A DNA stretch of 64,000 bases from Mycolicibacterium sp. lyk4-40-TYG-92 (GTDB lineage Bacteria > Actinomycetota > Actinomycetes > Mycobacteriales > Mycobacteriaceae): assembly GCF_030209435.1 (NCBI RefSeq), contig NZ_JARVRX010000020.1:234071-298070 (forward strand), given 5' to 3'. A program made the translations under genes and the position numbers. Below are positions 33,922 through 42,037 of the stretch, one piece after another. The notes beneath the pieces are model-generated. The model was not told where the DNA came from and did not search any database. It saw only the letters and a list, made by a program, of their open reading frames with translations. Numbering within the stretch: the stretch's first letter is position 1; the number at the start of each line of letters is the position of its first letter.

Positions 33922-34358
33922 TGACACAGAGCACGCCGGCATTGACCCAGACCAACGCCGAGATCGTCGAATCCTTCCTCTACGCCCTGCAGGCCGAGGA
34001 CATGGACACCGCCGACCGCCTGCTCGACGACAACCTCGTCTACGAGAACGTCGGGCTGCCAACCATCCACGGCCGCACCCGCGCGATGAAGCTGTTCCGC
34101 CCCATGAAGAAGAGCCCCGTCAGTTTCGAGGTCAAGTTCCACCGCATCGTCGGCGAGGGTACGACGGTGCTCAACGAGCGCACCGACGCGCTGGTCATCG
34201 GACCTGTGCGCCTGCAATTCTGGGTGTGCGGCGTGTTCGAGGTGCACGACGGCCGGATCACGCTGTGGCGCGACTACTTCGACATGTTCGACATGGCCAA
34301 GGCCACGGTGCGCGGTCTGCTCGGCGCCGCCATCCCGGCCCTGCGCCCGACCATGTAG
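33921..34358 (+). CDS. ephG: Limonene-1,2-epoxide hydrolase family protein (EphG-like)
   Basis: The 145-residue cytoplasmic enzyme belongs to the SnoaL-like LEH family. The expected one-step hydrolysis residues can be placed: Tyr41 and Asn43 (YEN), Arg87-x-Asp89 (ERTD) and Asp118 (LWRDYF). M. tuberculosis EphG (Rv2740) hydrolyses bulky lipid and sterol-like epoxides, and a similar role is likely. It is divergent from the glycosyltransferase gene and followed after 21 bp by DUF5313. Confidence 0.9.
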   Translation: MTQSTPALTQTNAEIVESFLYALQAEDMDTADRLLDDNLVYENVGLPTIHGRTRAMKLFRPMKKSPVSFEVKFHRIVGEGTTVLNERTDALVIGPVRLQFWVCGVFEVHDGRITLWRDYFDMFDMAKATVRGLLGAAIPALRPTM

Positions 34359-34365
34359 CCACCGG

Positions 34366-34380
34366 TAAAATCGGCCACCA
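34366..34380 (+). promoter_or_regulatory. Leaderless promoter -10 of the DUF5313 gene
   Basis: TAAAAT (34366-34371) ends eight bases before the ATG at 34380, within the 21-bp gap after ephG, so the gene has its own leaderless promoter. Confidence 0.55.
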
Positions 34381-34823
34381 TGGCCAACGACAATCGCCCG
34401 AAGCCCAGCGCCTGGCAGTACATCAAGTACAGCTACGGCGGTCGGCTGCCCGACTCGATGCGGGCGTGGGTGACCGAGGACCTCATCGGCGAGGGCGCGA
34501 CGCTGCGTGTGGTCATCCGCATGTTCATCCCGGCGTTCCTGATCCTGATTCCGATCTGGTTCCTGCCCGAGCTGCTCGGTATCACGGGCGGCTCGGACCT
34601 GATCATCCGGCTCAGCGCGACGGTGCCCATCCTGATTCCGGTGATCTACTTCTCGCACGCGCTGAACAAGATCTGGCGCCGCCACATGCTGGTCAAGAAC
34701 GGCATCGACCCGAAACTGCTCGAGCAGTCGCTGCGGCAGAAGAACGCCCACATCCACGCGGCCTATGAGGAGCGATACGGCCGCCGGACCGATGACGGCA
34801 CCGGCAGCTCCACCACGATCTAG
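34380..34823 (+). CDS. DUF5313 membrane protein
   Basis: The 147-residue mycobacterial protein has a conserved N-terminal motif (PSAWQYIKYSYGGRLPDSM) and two membrane segments (about 56-74 and 81-98). A basic C-terminal region ends Ser/Thr-rich. It is in the place where M. tuberculosis has a PE_PGRS gene between ephG and the psp locus. It converges on pspM with three bases between the stop codons. No function is known. Confidence 0.78.
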   Translation: MANDNRPKPSAWQYIKYSYGGRLPDSMRAWVTEDLIGEGATLRVVIRMFIPAFLILIPIWFLPELLGITGGSDLIIRLSATVPILIPVIYFSHALNKIWRRHMLVKNGIDPKLLEQSLRQKNAHIHAAYEERYGRRTDDGTGSSTTI

Positions 34824-34826
34824 TCG

Positions 34827-35651
34827 TCAGGCGTGGCGCAGGCGTCCCAGCTCGTCGAAGGCCTGGGCCCAGGCACTGAGCCGGTCGGTGGCCGCGACCA
34901 GTTCGCTGCGGTAGCGCTGTTCGGACATCGACCGGGCGGAACCCGCGCCGCTGTTCGCCGCCGACACCAATTGCGCTGCGGCCGTGGCGATGTCGCTGTA
35001 CTGTCGAACGCCGGCTTCGAGTTGGGCCGTGTAGGCCTTGATGGTCGGGGCGAGATGCGCCCGGGACTGCGGCACCGAACCTGCCGCGCGTTCCATCGCG
35101 ACGACTTCCCCGGCGGTACCGGCCAGCGCCGCGGCCGATACGTTGGCCGCGGCGGTCACCTCGGCGATCTCCGCCGCGGGCAGCAACTCGCCGCGCTGGA
35201 TCACGCTCAGCAGTGAGTACAGGCCGCGTTCGGCCGACGCCAGGGTCTCCATGGGCCGCCGCGCCGCCGAGCTTCTGGGCGGGAGCGACCGGGACGTCCG
35301 GGCCGGCGGCAGGGGCTCGCCGCGCAACCACCGGTAGCGCAGGAAGCACAGGGTGGCCAGGAAAGCGGCGCCGCCGGCGATGGGACCGGTGATGATCAGC
35401 ACCCAGAACGGCGTGCTCCAGGCTGCCAGGAGCGCCGTCAGCCCGATCCAGAAAGCGGCGGCACCGGCGAACAGCCAGCCCAGTCGCAGCGCCCAGCGCC
35501 GCTTGCGCAGCAGCCGGGCCCGCGGGTCGGCGGCCGCGCCGAGGCGCTGGGCCACCAGGTCGGACAATTCGGCGGCGGTGTCGATGCTGCGTTGCAGGAC
35601 CGCCTGCCAGCCCCGGGTCTCCCCGCGACGGCCGGTCGACTGGGCGTTCAC
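34827..35651 (-). CDS. pspM: Phage-shock-type membrane protein PspM (Rv2743c-like)
   Basis: The 274-residue protein has two adjacent membrane segments (about 55-76 and 79-98), an Arg-rich cytoplasmic N-terminus and a long Ala-rich helical C-terminal domain. In M. tuberculosis this gene product binds PspA in the clgR-pspA-pspM-pspN envelope-stress system. It lies 24 bp downstream of pspA. The next gene is convergent, so a pspN (Rv2742c) homologue is missing at the usual place. Confidence 0.82.
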   Translation of the reverse strand: MNAQSTGRRGETRGWQAVLQRSIDTAAELSDLVAQRLGAAADPRARLLRKRRWALRLGWLFAGAAAFWIGLTALLAAWSTPFWVLIITGPIAGGAAFLATLCFLRYRWLRGEPLPPARTSRSLPPRSSAARRPMETLASAERGLYSLLSVIQRGELLPAAEIAEVTAAANVSAAALAGTAGEVVAMERAAGSVPQSRAHLAPTIKAYTAQLEAGVRQYSDIATAAAQLVSAANSGAGSARSMSEQRYRSELVAATDRLSAWAQAFDELGRLRHA

Positions 35652-35675
35652 CGCTGCCCCCTCACATCTCGAAAG

Positions 35676-36485
35676 TTACTGCGACAGTGGGTTTTCCGGA
35701 GCCGGATTGGCTGCCGGAGCCGCGGGAGTGGCGGGCGCAGCGGCACCGCCGGACGGCAGGGAGTTGCCCTGCATCGACGCGCGGATCTGCTCCAGGCGCG
35801 AATGCCCGGCCATCTGCACGCTGGCCTGCTGGACCTCCATCATGCGGCCCTGAACCGAATTCTGCGCCAGCTCGGCAGAGCCCATGGCGTTGGCGTAGCG
35901 GCGCTCGATCTTGTCGCGCACCTCGTCGAGGCTGGGCGTGTTGCCCGGCGCGGCGATCTCCGTCATGGAGCGCAGCGAGGCGCTGACCTGCTCCTGCATC
36001 TTGGCCTGCTCGAGCTGCGACAGCAGCTTGGTGCGCTCGGCGATCTTCTGCTGCAGCACCATGGCGTTCTGCTCGACGGCCTTCTTGGCCTGGGTGGCGG
36101 CCTGCAGCGACTGGTCGTGCAGTGCCTTGAGGTCCTCGACGCTCTGCTCGGAAGTCACCAGCTGGGCGGCGAAGGCCTCGGCGGCGTTGTTGTACTCGGT
36201 GGCCTTGGCGACGTCGCCGGCCGCGGTGGCCTGGTCGGCCAGGGTCAGCGCCTGACGGACGTTGGCCTGCAGCTTCTCGATGTCGGCGAGCTGACGGTTG
36301 AGACGCATCTCGAGCTGGCGCTGGTTGCCGATCACCGAGGCAGCCTGCTGCGTCAGGGCCTGGTGCTGACGCTGGGCCTCCTCGATCGCCTGCTGAATCT
36401 GCACCTTCGGGTCGGCGTATTCGTCAACCTTGGAGCTGAACAGCGCCATGAGGTACTTCCAGGCTTTGACAAAGGGATTGGCCAT
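35676..36485 (-). CDS. pspA: Phage-shock protein PspA (35-kDa antigen)
   Basis: PspA/IM30 proteins form ESCRT-III-like coats that stabilise stressed membranes. The 269-residue product is almost wholly coiled coil (about 25-225), with an amphipathic N-terminus (ANPFVKAWKYLMALFSS) and a Pro/Ala-rich disordered tail, matching M. tuberculosis Rv2744c. It lies between clgR and pspM in the same orientation. The 181-bp gap to clgR shows no clear promoter, so read-through from clgR is likely. Confidence 0.95.
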   Translation of the reverse strand: MANPFVKAWKYLMALFSSKVDEYADPKVQIQQAIEEAQRQHQALTQQAASVIGNQRQLEMRLNRQLADIEKLQANVRQALTLADQATAAGDVAKATEYNNAAEAFAAQLVTSEQSVEDLKALHDQSLQAATQAKKAVEQNAMVLQQKIAERTKLLSQLEQAKMQEQVSASLRSMTEIAAPGNTPSLDEVRDKIERRYANAMGSAELAQNSVQGRMMEVQQASVQMAGHSRLEQIRASMQGNSLPSGGAAAPATPAAPAANPAPENPLSQ

Positions 36486-36666
36486 GAGATCGGTCCGCCT
36501 TCGTGTCGTTCGTTGATTCGGGATCGGTTGTCAGGTTGCCGGCCACAGCGGTGGCAGCGCGTCTACAGCCAACCTAGTGGGTATGGACAGCCGGACGCAG
36601 CCCGCATGCAGGATTACGGCGCGGCGAGTGCCACCCGCGTCTTGCTGCGGTTCAGGCCCAGGCGAC

Positions 36667-36990
36667 TCAGGCAACCGCCATGGCGAGATGCTGCGGGATG
36701 ACGACCTTGGTGGCGACATCGATGTTGGCCACCGTGCGGTCGGCCTCGGCGCGCTCGGTATGCAGCATCTGCTCGGCGGCGTCGGCCAGCACCTGGGACA
36801 GCGGCACCTCGAGGGCGCCGCAGATGGCACCGAGCAGTTCACTCGAGGGTTCCTTGCGGCCCCGCTCGACCTCGGACAGATAACCCAGGCTCACCCGAGC
36901 ACCGTCGGACACCTCGCGCAGTGTGCGTCCCTGCCCGGTACGGGCCTGACGCAGCACGTCGCCGATGACCTCACGCAGTAATGTCGTCAT
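36667..36990 (-). CDS. clgR: Transcriptional regulator ClgR
   Basis: This 107-residue XRE-type activator controls clp protease and psp genes. The helix-turn-helix spans about residues 23-45 (REVSDGARVSLGYLSEVERGRKEPS). The hydrophobic C-terminus AMAVA fits the ClpP-degradable tail of ClgR proteins. The start at 36990 (MTTLLREVIG) has AAGGGA upstream; the frame is open to 37071 but the extension is not ClgR-like. A sigma-E-like promoter lies upstream. Confidence 0.95.
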   Translation of the reverse strand: MTTLLREVIGDVLRQARTGQGRTLREVSDGARVSLGYLSEVERGRKEPSSELLGAICGALEVPLSQVLADAAEQMLHTERAEADRTVANIDVATKVVIPQHLAMAVA

Positions 36991-37048
36991 CGCGTTTCCC
37001 TTCGCCCTGAAGTAACAGCAGCCGCGCAGCCCGGCCGGACCACCCGTT

Positions 37049-37064
37049 CTACACGGTCTTGTAG
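37049..37064. promoter_or_regulatory. Inverted repeat near the clgR transcription start
   Basis: CTACA-N6-TGTAG is a perfect 5-bp inverted repeat just downstream of the proposed sigma-E promoter. It is a candidate operator, possibly for ClgR autoregulation. Confidence 0.35.
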
Positions 37065-37069
37065 GCACC

Positions 37070-37097
37070 AACGCGGCGACGCACCGCTTTGGTTCCC
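37070..37097 (-). promoter_or_regulatory. Sigma-E-like promoter of clgR
   Basis: On the minus strand GGGAAC is followed 19 bases later by GTT (GCGTTGG), fitting the mycobacterial ECF sigma-E/H pattern. The expected start is about 70 bases before the clgR ATG. SigE control of clgR is known in M. tuberculosis. Confidence 0.6.
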
Positions 37098-37108
37098 GAG
37101 CGGATGAA

Positions 37109-37699
37109 TCAGGGCCGGCGAAACGCCGAGACGGCGTAGTCGATGCCGGTCAGCACGGTCAGCACCACCGCGGCCCACATGAACACCCAGGCGGTGGTCA
37201 GCCACGGCGCGGGCCAGGCATGCAGGGGCAGGATGAACAATCCGATCGCCACGGCCTGCACCAATGTCTTGAGCTTGCCGCCACGGCTGGCGGGAATGAC
37301 GCCGCGCCGGATCACCGCGAACCGCAACAGCGTCACTGCGAGCTCGCGGGCCAGGATCACGACCGTGATCCACCACGGCAGGTCGCCGAGCATCGACAGC
37401 CCGATCAGCGCGGCACCGATCAGGGCCTTGTCGGCGATGGGATCGGCCAGCTTGCCGAATTCGGTGACCATGTCGAAGCTGCGGGCGATCTCGCCGTCGA
37501 ACCGGTCGGTGATGACGGCTGCCGCGAACACGACGAAAGCGGCGATCCGCCAACGGGTTTCGTGACCGTCACCGACGAAGAGCGCCGCCAGGAACACAGG
37601 CACCAGCACGATGCGCAGGCCGGTCAGCAGATTGGCGATGTTCGCCACGCCGGCGCGTGAGGCGCGCGGATCGGTATCTGACTGGCCTGTCACCGACAC
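37109..37699 (-). CDS. pgsA: CDP-diacylglycerol-glycerol-3-phosphate phosphatidyltransferase PgsA
   Basis: The 196-residue membrane enzyme makes phosphatidylglycerophosphate for phosphatidylglycerol and cardiolipin. The CDP-alcohol phosphotransferase motif is complete: DRFDGEIARSFD, then EFGKLADPIADK. Five to six membrane segments are apparent. It is upstream of clgR in the same orientation (the Rv2746c equivalent), placing phospholipid synthesis beside the envelope-stress operon. Confidence 0.95.
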   Translation of the reverse strand: MSVTGQSDTDPRASRAGVANIANLLTGLRIVLVPVFLAALFVGDGHETRWRIAAFVVFAAAVITDRFDGEIARSFDMVTEFGKLADPIADKALIGAALIGLSMLGDLPWWITVVILARELAVTLLRFAVIRRGVIPASRGGKLKTLVQAVAIGLFILPLHAWPAPWLTTAWVFMWAAVVLTVLTGIDYAVSAFRRP

Positions 37700-37736
37700 A
37701 GCTTATCCGGTCACCTACCGGGCCATACGCAGCCGA

Positions 37737-37749
37737 TACCCTCCACATG
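37737..37749 (+). promoter_or_regulatory. Leaderless promoter -10 of argA
   Basis: TACCCT (37737-37742) ends six bases before the GTG start and there is no ribosome-binding site. Confidence 0.5.
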
Positions 37750-38270
37750 TGAGCGACGCACCGAAACCCGCCACCACAGGGCTGGTGGTTCGCCGCGCCC
37801 GGACCTCCGACGTACCGGGCATCAAGGCCCTCGTCGACATCTACGCGGGCAAGATCCTGCTGGAGAAGAACCTGGTGACCCTCTACGAGGCGGTCCAGGA
37901 GTTCTGGGTGGCCGACCTGCACGGCGAGATCGTCGGCTGTGGCGCATTGCACGTGCTGTGGGCCGATCTCGGCGAGGTGCGTACCGTCGCGGCCCACCCC
38001 AAGGTGCGCGGTATGGGCGTCGGACACGCGGTGGTGGCCAAACTGCTCGACGTGGCCCGGGAACTGCAGCTGCAGCGCGTCTTCGTGCTGACCTTCGAGA
38101 CCGATTTCTTCAGCCGGCACGGCTTCAAGGAGATCGAGGGCACGCCCGTCACCGCCGAGGTGTACGAAGAGATGTGCCGGTCGTATGACACCGGTGTGGC
38201 CGAGTTCCTGGACCTCTCCTACGTCAAGCCGAACACCCTGGGCAACACCCGGATGCTGGTCACGCTGTAG
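37749..38270 (+). CDS. argA: Amino-acid N-acetyltransferase ArgA (Rv2747-like)
   Basis: The 173-residue GNAT enzyme acetylates glutamate (or glutamine), the first step of arginine synthesis, as the short mycobacterial ArgA lacking a kinase domain. The acetyl-CoA P-loop is VRGMGVGHAVVAKLL (about 94-108), and FFSRHGFKEI is typical of this clade. The GTG at 37749 is chosen because it follows a -10 box and the protein then has the family length. The stop TAG abuts the stop of the convergent gene as TAGCTA. Confidence 0.92.
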   Translation: MSDAPKPATTGLVVRRARTSDVPGIKALVDIYAGKILLEKNLVTLYEAVQEFWVADLHGEIVGCGALHVLWADLGEVRTVAAHPKVRGMGVGHAVVAKLLDVARELQLQRVFVLTFETDFFSRHGFKEIEGTPVTAEVYEEMCRSYDTGVAEFLDLSYVKPNTLGNTRMLVTL

Positions 38271-38789
38271 CTAATCGGCGCCGTCGGCTGCGGCGCTCCG
38301 GCGTGCGACGATCCGGTCCCGCATGTCCATGATCGCGGCCCGCCGACGGGACCGCCCGCCCCGGCCGAAGGACGGCAGCGTCGGGATCACCTCGATCTTG
38401 TCGGACACCCCGATCATCAGCTCGGCGATCTCCAGCACCAGTTCGTTCAGCTCGTCGACCTGCTGACCCATCGCCATGAACCCACTCAGCGACTCCAGGA
38501 CCACCCGCGCCACCAACACGATCGCCACGCAGGTGACCGGACCGGCGAGCAGCAGCCAGAACACACCGAGCAACACGGACAACTCGAACGCCACGACGGC
38601 GCCCGTCAGATACAGAACCACCGCACCGGCGATGACCAGCCCGTACAACAGCGGAACCACGTGCTGCGCCGCCGACTTCCGGAATCCGAAGTCGGTGAAC
38701 GCCGTCAGTGCAGGCCAGCTGCGACCACCGGATTCGAACTCGGGATCGAGCTCCGCTTCCGTCGCTGGGCTGCGCGAAATGTCAACCAC
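38271..38789 (-). CDS. DUF4282 membrane protein
   Basis: The 172-residue protein carries the DUF4282 pattern: FTDFGFRKSAAQHVVPLLYG, two membrane segments (about 46-66 and 72-95), then RVVLESLSGFMAMGQQVDEL. The C-terminus is Arg-rich and cytoplasmic. It is convergent with argA with no gap. The role is unknown. Confidence 0.8.
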   Translation of the reverse strand: MVDISRSPATEAELDPEFESGGRSWPALTAFTDFGFRKSAAQHVVPLLYGLVIAGAVVLYLTGAVVAFELSVLLGVFWLLLAGPVTCVAIVLVARVVLESLSGFMAMGQQVDELNELVLEIAELMIGVSDKIEVIPTLPSFGRGGRSRRRAAIMDMRDRIVARRSAAADGAD

Positions 38790-38898
38790 GGCAAAGCCTC
38801 CTTAGGAGTCCAGCCTCCCACAGTCGGCGCCGTCAGCCACCGATCGCCGTTGTTATCCGCACCGCCGATCACCCCTGGTGTGACTTCGGCCACACCGA

Positions 38899-41535
38899 TC
38901 AGAATCCCGGGTCGTCGCCCATCGAGCCGTTGGCGTCGGAGCCGCCCTGGATCAGCATCAGCGTGCCGGCGAGTTCGTCGGGCTTGACCAGGACCTCGCG
39001 GGCCTTGGAGCCCTCGGACGGTCCGACGATGCCGCGCGTCTCCATGAGGTCCATCAGGCGGCCGGCCTTGGCGAACCCGACCCGCAGCTTGCGCTGCAAC
39101 ATCGAGGTCGACCCGAACTGGCTCGACACGACCAGTTCGACGGCCTGCAGGAAGACGTCCATGTCGTCGCCGATGTCGCTGTCGATCTCGCGCTTCTCGA
39201 CGGTCTTGACCGTGACGCCGTCGATGAACTCGGGCTGGGCCTGCTGCTTGGTGAAAGCGACGACGGCCTGGATTTCGTCGTCGCTGACATAGGCGCCCTG
39301 CACGCGGATGGGCTTGGGGGCCTCCGACGGCTGGAACAGCGCGTCGCCCTTACCGGTGAGCTTCTCGGCGCCGACCTGGTCGAGGATGACGCGCGAGTTG
39401 GTCGCGTTGGTGACGCCGAATGCCATGCGGGACGGCACATTTGCCTTGATCAGACCCGTCACGACCGACACCACCGGCTGCTGGGTGGCCAGCACCAGGT
39501 GGATGCCCGCGGCACGGGCCTTCTGCGTGATGCGGACGATGGCATCCTCGACGTCGCGCGGCGCCTGCATCATCAGGTCGGCCAGCTCGTCGACGACGCA
39601 CAGGATGTACGGGTAGGCCTTGTAGACCCGCTCGCTGCCCAGCGGTGCGGTGATCTCGCCCGAGCGCACCTTCTTGTTGAAGTCGTCGATGTGCCGGACG
39701 CCGCTGGCGCTCATGTCCTGGTAGCGCTGCTCCATCTCCTCGACCAGCCACGCCAGCGCGGCGGCGGCCTTCTTCGGGTCGATGATCACGGGCGTGATGA
39801 GGTGCGGAATGCCTTGGTACGGCGGGAATTCCACCATCTTGGGGTCGACCAGGATCATCCGGACCTCGTCCGGGGTGGCGCGCTGCAGCAGCGACACCAG
39901 CATCGAGTTGATGAAGCTCGACTTACCCGAACCGGTGGAGCCGGCCACCAGGAGGTGGGGCATCTTGGCCAGGTTGTAGCTGATGAAGTGGCCTTCGACG
40001 TCCTTACCGATGCCGAACACCATCGGGTGGTGGTCCTTGCGGGTGCTGGGCGCGTTCAGCACGTCCTTGAGCCGCACCATCTCGCGGTCGCTGTTCGGCA
40101 CCTCGACACCGACCAAGGACTTGCCGGGGATCGGTGCGAGCAGGCGGATGTGCTCGTTGGCCACCGCGTAGGCGAGGTTGCGCTGCAGCTGGGTGAACCG
40201 CTCGACGCGGACGCCCGGCCCGAGCTCGATCTCGTAGCGCGTGACGGTCGGGCCGCGCTGGAAGCCGACGACCGTGGCGTCGACCTTGAACTGCTCCATG
40301 ACCTCGGAGATGGCCGACATGATGCGGTCGTTGTCGCGGCCGACGCGCTTCGGCGGGTCGCCGTCGGCCAGCAGGTCGAGCGGCGGCAGTGTGTAGTCGC
40401 CCTCGATCACGCGGTCCAGGGACAAGCCGTCGTCCTGCGCCTTTTCCAGGCCCTTGGCCTTGGTGGGCACGGGGTCCGCGACGTTCTGGGCCTTGCGGCG
40501 GCGCGGCGGCTTGGCGGCCGGCTCGGGCGCGGTCGGCGCCTCGTCGGCCGCGGGCTCGACCGGGTAGTTGTCCATCGGCGTGCGGCCCAGCGGGCGCGTC
40601 ATGGCCGCGGTGGTCTGGTCCGAGCCGGGCCAGGCCTCGGGTTCGTCACGCGAGTAGGTCGGGTCGTCGTAGTAGCCGTCCGAGAAGTCATCGGCGAAGT
40701 CGTCGACGAAGCCGGCCGGCGCGTCGTCATAGTCCTCGTCGTGCTGGCCGTGCAGGCGACCGGAGACCATGTAGCGCAAGGTGTCCGGCAGTTCCCGGAT
40801 GGTCGTGCCGGTGACGAGCAGCAGGCCAAACAGCACGCCCATGATGAGCAGCGGCGTGGCGATCCAGACGGTCAGCCCGTCCGAGAGCGGCCCGCCGATG
40901 ACGAACCCGGCGAAGCCGGCGGCGCCGCGGCGCTCCCCCGGTTCGGCGGGCGCGCCGGCCCAGATGTGCCACAGACCCAGTACCGGCAGCCCGATCATGG
41001 CGGCGCCGAGGATCAGCCGGGGCCGGGCGTCGGGGTTCGGATGGGTGCGCATCAACGTGACGGCCAGCGCCAGCAGCAGTACGGGCACGACCACGACCGC
41101 GGATCCGATGACGGTGCGGACGCCGTAGTCGATCCAGGCGCCGACCGGCCGCGCTGCGTCGAACCAGGAGCTCGCCGCGATGAGGAAGGCGACGCCGAGC
41201 AGTGCCAGCGCGATGCCGTCACGGCGGTGTCCGGGCTCGAGTTCGCGTGCGCGGCCGACGCTGCGGGCGGTCGTTCCGGCGCCCTTCGCGAGCATCAGCC
41301 AGCCGGCGCGGGCGCCCCGACCCACCGCGGCGCCGGCGGTAGCGACCGGAGACGGATGCGGTGCAGGTTTGCGGGCCGGCTTGCGAGCGGGTGATTTCGG
41401 GGCCGGCGGACGTGCCGGCCGCCCGGACTTTGTACTGCCTGACTTCGATGAACGCGCCCCCGAACCGGCTGCGCCACGATTCGCCGACCCGGCCTTGGCC
41501 CGGTTAGCTGAGCTCGTTGCGGTTTTACTCGCCAT
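38899..41535 (-). CDS. ftsK: DNA translocase FtsK
   Basis: FtsK pumps chromosomal DNA at the septum and activates XerCD at dif. The 878-residue protein has a Lys/Ala/Pro-rich N-terminus, about four membrane segments (roughly residues 125-300), an acidic linker, and the RecA-like motor with Walker A GSTGSGKS and Walker B YILCVVDELADL. The C-terminal gamma domain (QRKLRVGFAKAGRLMDLME) reads KOPS. The start at 41535 (MASKTATSS) fits the family; the frame extends to 41664 without similarity. Confidence 0.96.
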   Translation of the reverse strand: MASKTATSSANRAKAGSANRGAAGSGARSSKSGSTKSGRPARPPAPKSPARKPARKPAPHPSPVATAGAAVGRGARAGWLMLAKGAGTTARSVGRARELEPGHRRDGIALALLGVAFLIAASSWFDAARPVGAWIDYGVRTVIGSAVVVVPVLLLALAVTLMRTHPNPDARPRLILGAAMIGLPVLGLWHIWAGAPAEPGERRGAAGFAGFVIGGPLSDGLTVWIATPLLIMGVLFGLLLVTGTTIRELPDTLRYMVSGRLHGQHDEDYDDAPAGFVDDFADDFSDGYYDDPTYSRDEPEAWPGSDQTTAAMTRPLGRTPMDNYPVEPAADEAPTAPEPAAKPPRRRKAQNVADPVPTKAKGLEKAQDDGLSLDRVIEGDYTLPPLDLLADGDPPKRVGRDNDRIMSAISEVMEQFKVDATVVGFQRGPTVTRYEIELGPGVRVERFTQLQRNLAYAVANEHIRLLAPIPGKSLVGVEVPNSDREMVRLKDVLNAPSTRKDHHPMVFGIGKDVEGHFISYNLAKMPHLLVAGSTGSGKSSFINSMLVSLLQRATPDEVRMILVDPKMVEFPPYQGIPHLITPVIIDPKKAAAALAWLVEEMEQRYQDMSASGVRHIDDFNKKVRSGEITAPLGSERVYKAYPYILCVVDELADLMMQAPRDVEDAIVRITQKARAAGIHLVLATQQPVVSVVTGLIKANVPSRMAFGVTNATNSRVILDQVGAEKLTGKGDALFQPSEAPKPIRVQGAYVSDDEIQAVVAFTKQQAQPEFIDGVTVKTVEKREIDSDIGDDMDVFLQAVELVVSSQFGSTSMLQRKLRVGFAKAGRLMDLMETRGIVGPSEGSKAREVLVKPDELAGTLMLIQGGSDANGSMGDDPGF

Positions 41536-41714
41536 GGCTGCCAGCCTAGTCGCAATCACCCCATCTGCACCATCTGCCACACAAGTAACGCTTGGGTCAC
41601 GGCTGCACCCGGATATCTGCTGGTCACGAACCAGTGGGAGCCACGTCACACGCCCTTCGTGCACCGGTCTAACGTGGACACCTGTCTAGGTCAGCTAGCT
41701 ATCGAGGAGTCTCC

Positions 41715-42035
41715 ATGCCCGTCGTTGTCGTCGCCACCATGAAAGCCAAGCCCGAGTCCGTCGACCTGGTCCGCGCCGCGTGCGTCGAGGCCGTCGACGC
41801 CGTCCACGCCGAACCGGGCTGTGAGCTCTACTCGCTCCACGAGGCCGACGGCGGCACCTTCGTGTTCGTCGAGCAGTGGGCCGATGCGGACGCCATCAAG
41901 ACCCACAGCACCGCCCCGGCCATCGGCAAGTTGTTCGGCGCCATCGGCGAGCACCTCGACGGTGCTCCCGACATCAAGATGCTGGCTCCCGTGGTCGCCG
42001 GCGATCCGGCCAAGGGCCGGCTGCGGGGGCAGTGA
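41715..42035 (+). CDS. Antibiotic biosynthesis monooxygenase-domain protein (Rv2749-like)
   Basis: The 106-residue ABM/ferredoxin-like protein has VVVVATMKAKPESVDLVRAA and the EPGCELYSLHEA then FVFVEQWAD pattern seen in YgiN-like quinol monooxygenases. It would act as a dimer on small aromatic substrates. GAGGAG lies a few bases before the ATG. It overlaps nothing and is followed after two bases by the SDR gene, as Rv2749-Rv2750. Confidence 0.88.
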   Translation: MPVVVVATMKAKPESVDLVRAACVEAVDAVHAEPGCELYSLHEADGGTFVFVEQWADADAIKTHSTAPAIGKLFGAIGEHLDGAPDIKMLAPVVAGDPAKGRLRGQ

Positions 42036-42037
42036 AC

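Noticed and set aside
32456..34768. A 770-codon plus-strand open frame over DUF3046, the glycosyltransferase and ephG
   Set aside because: It crosses genes on both strands with Arg/His-rich composition typical of out-of-frame GC-rich DNA.
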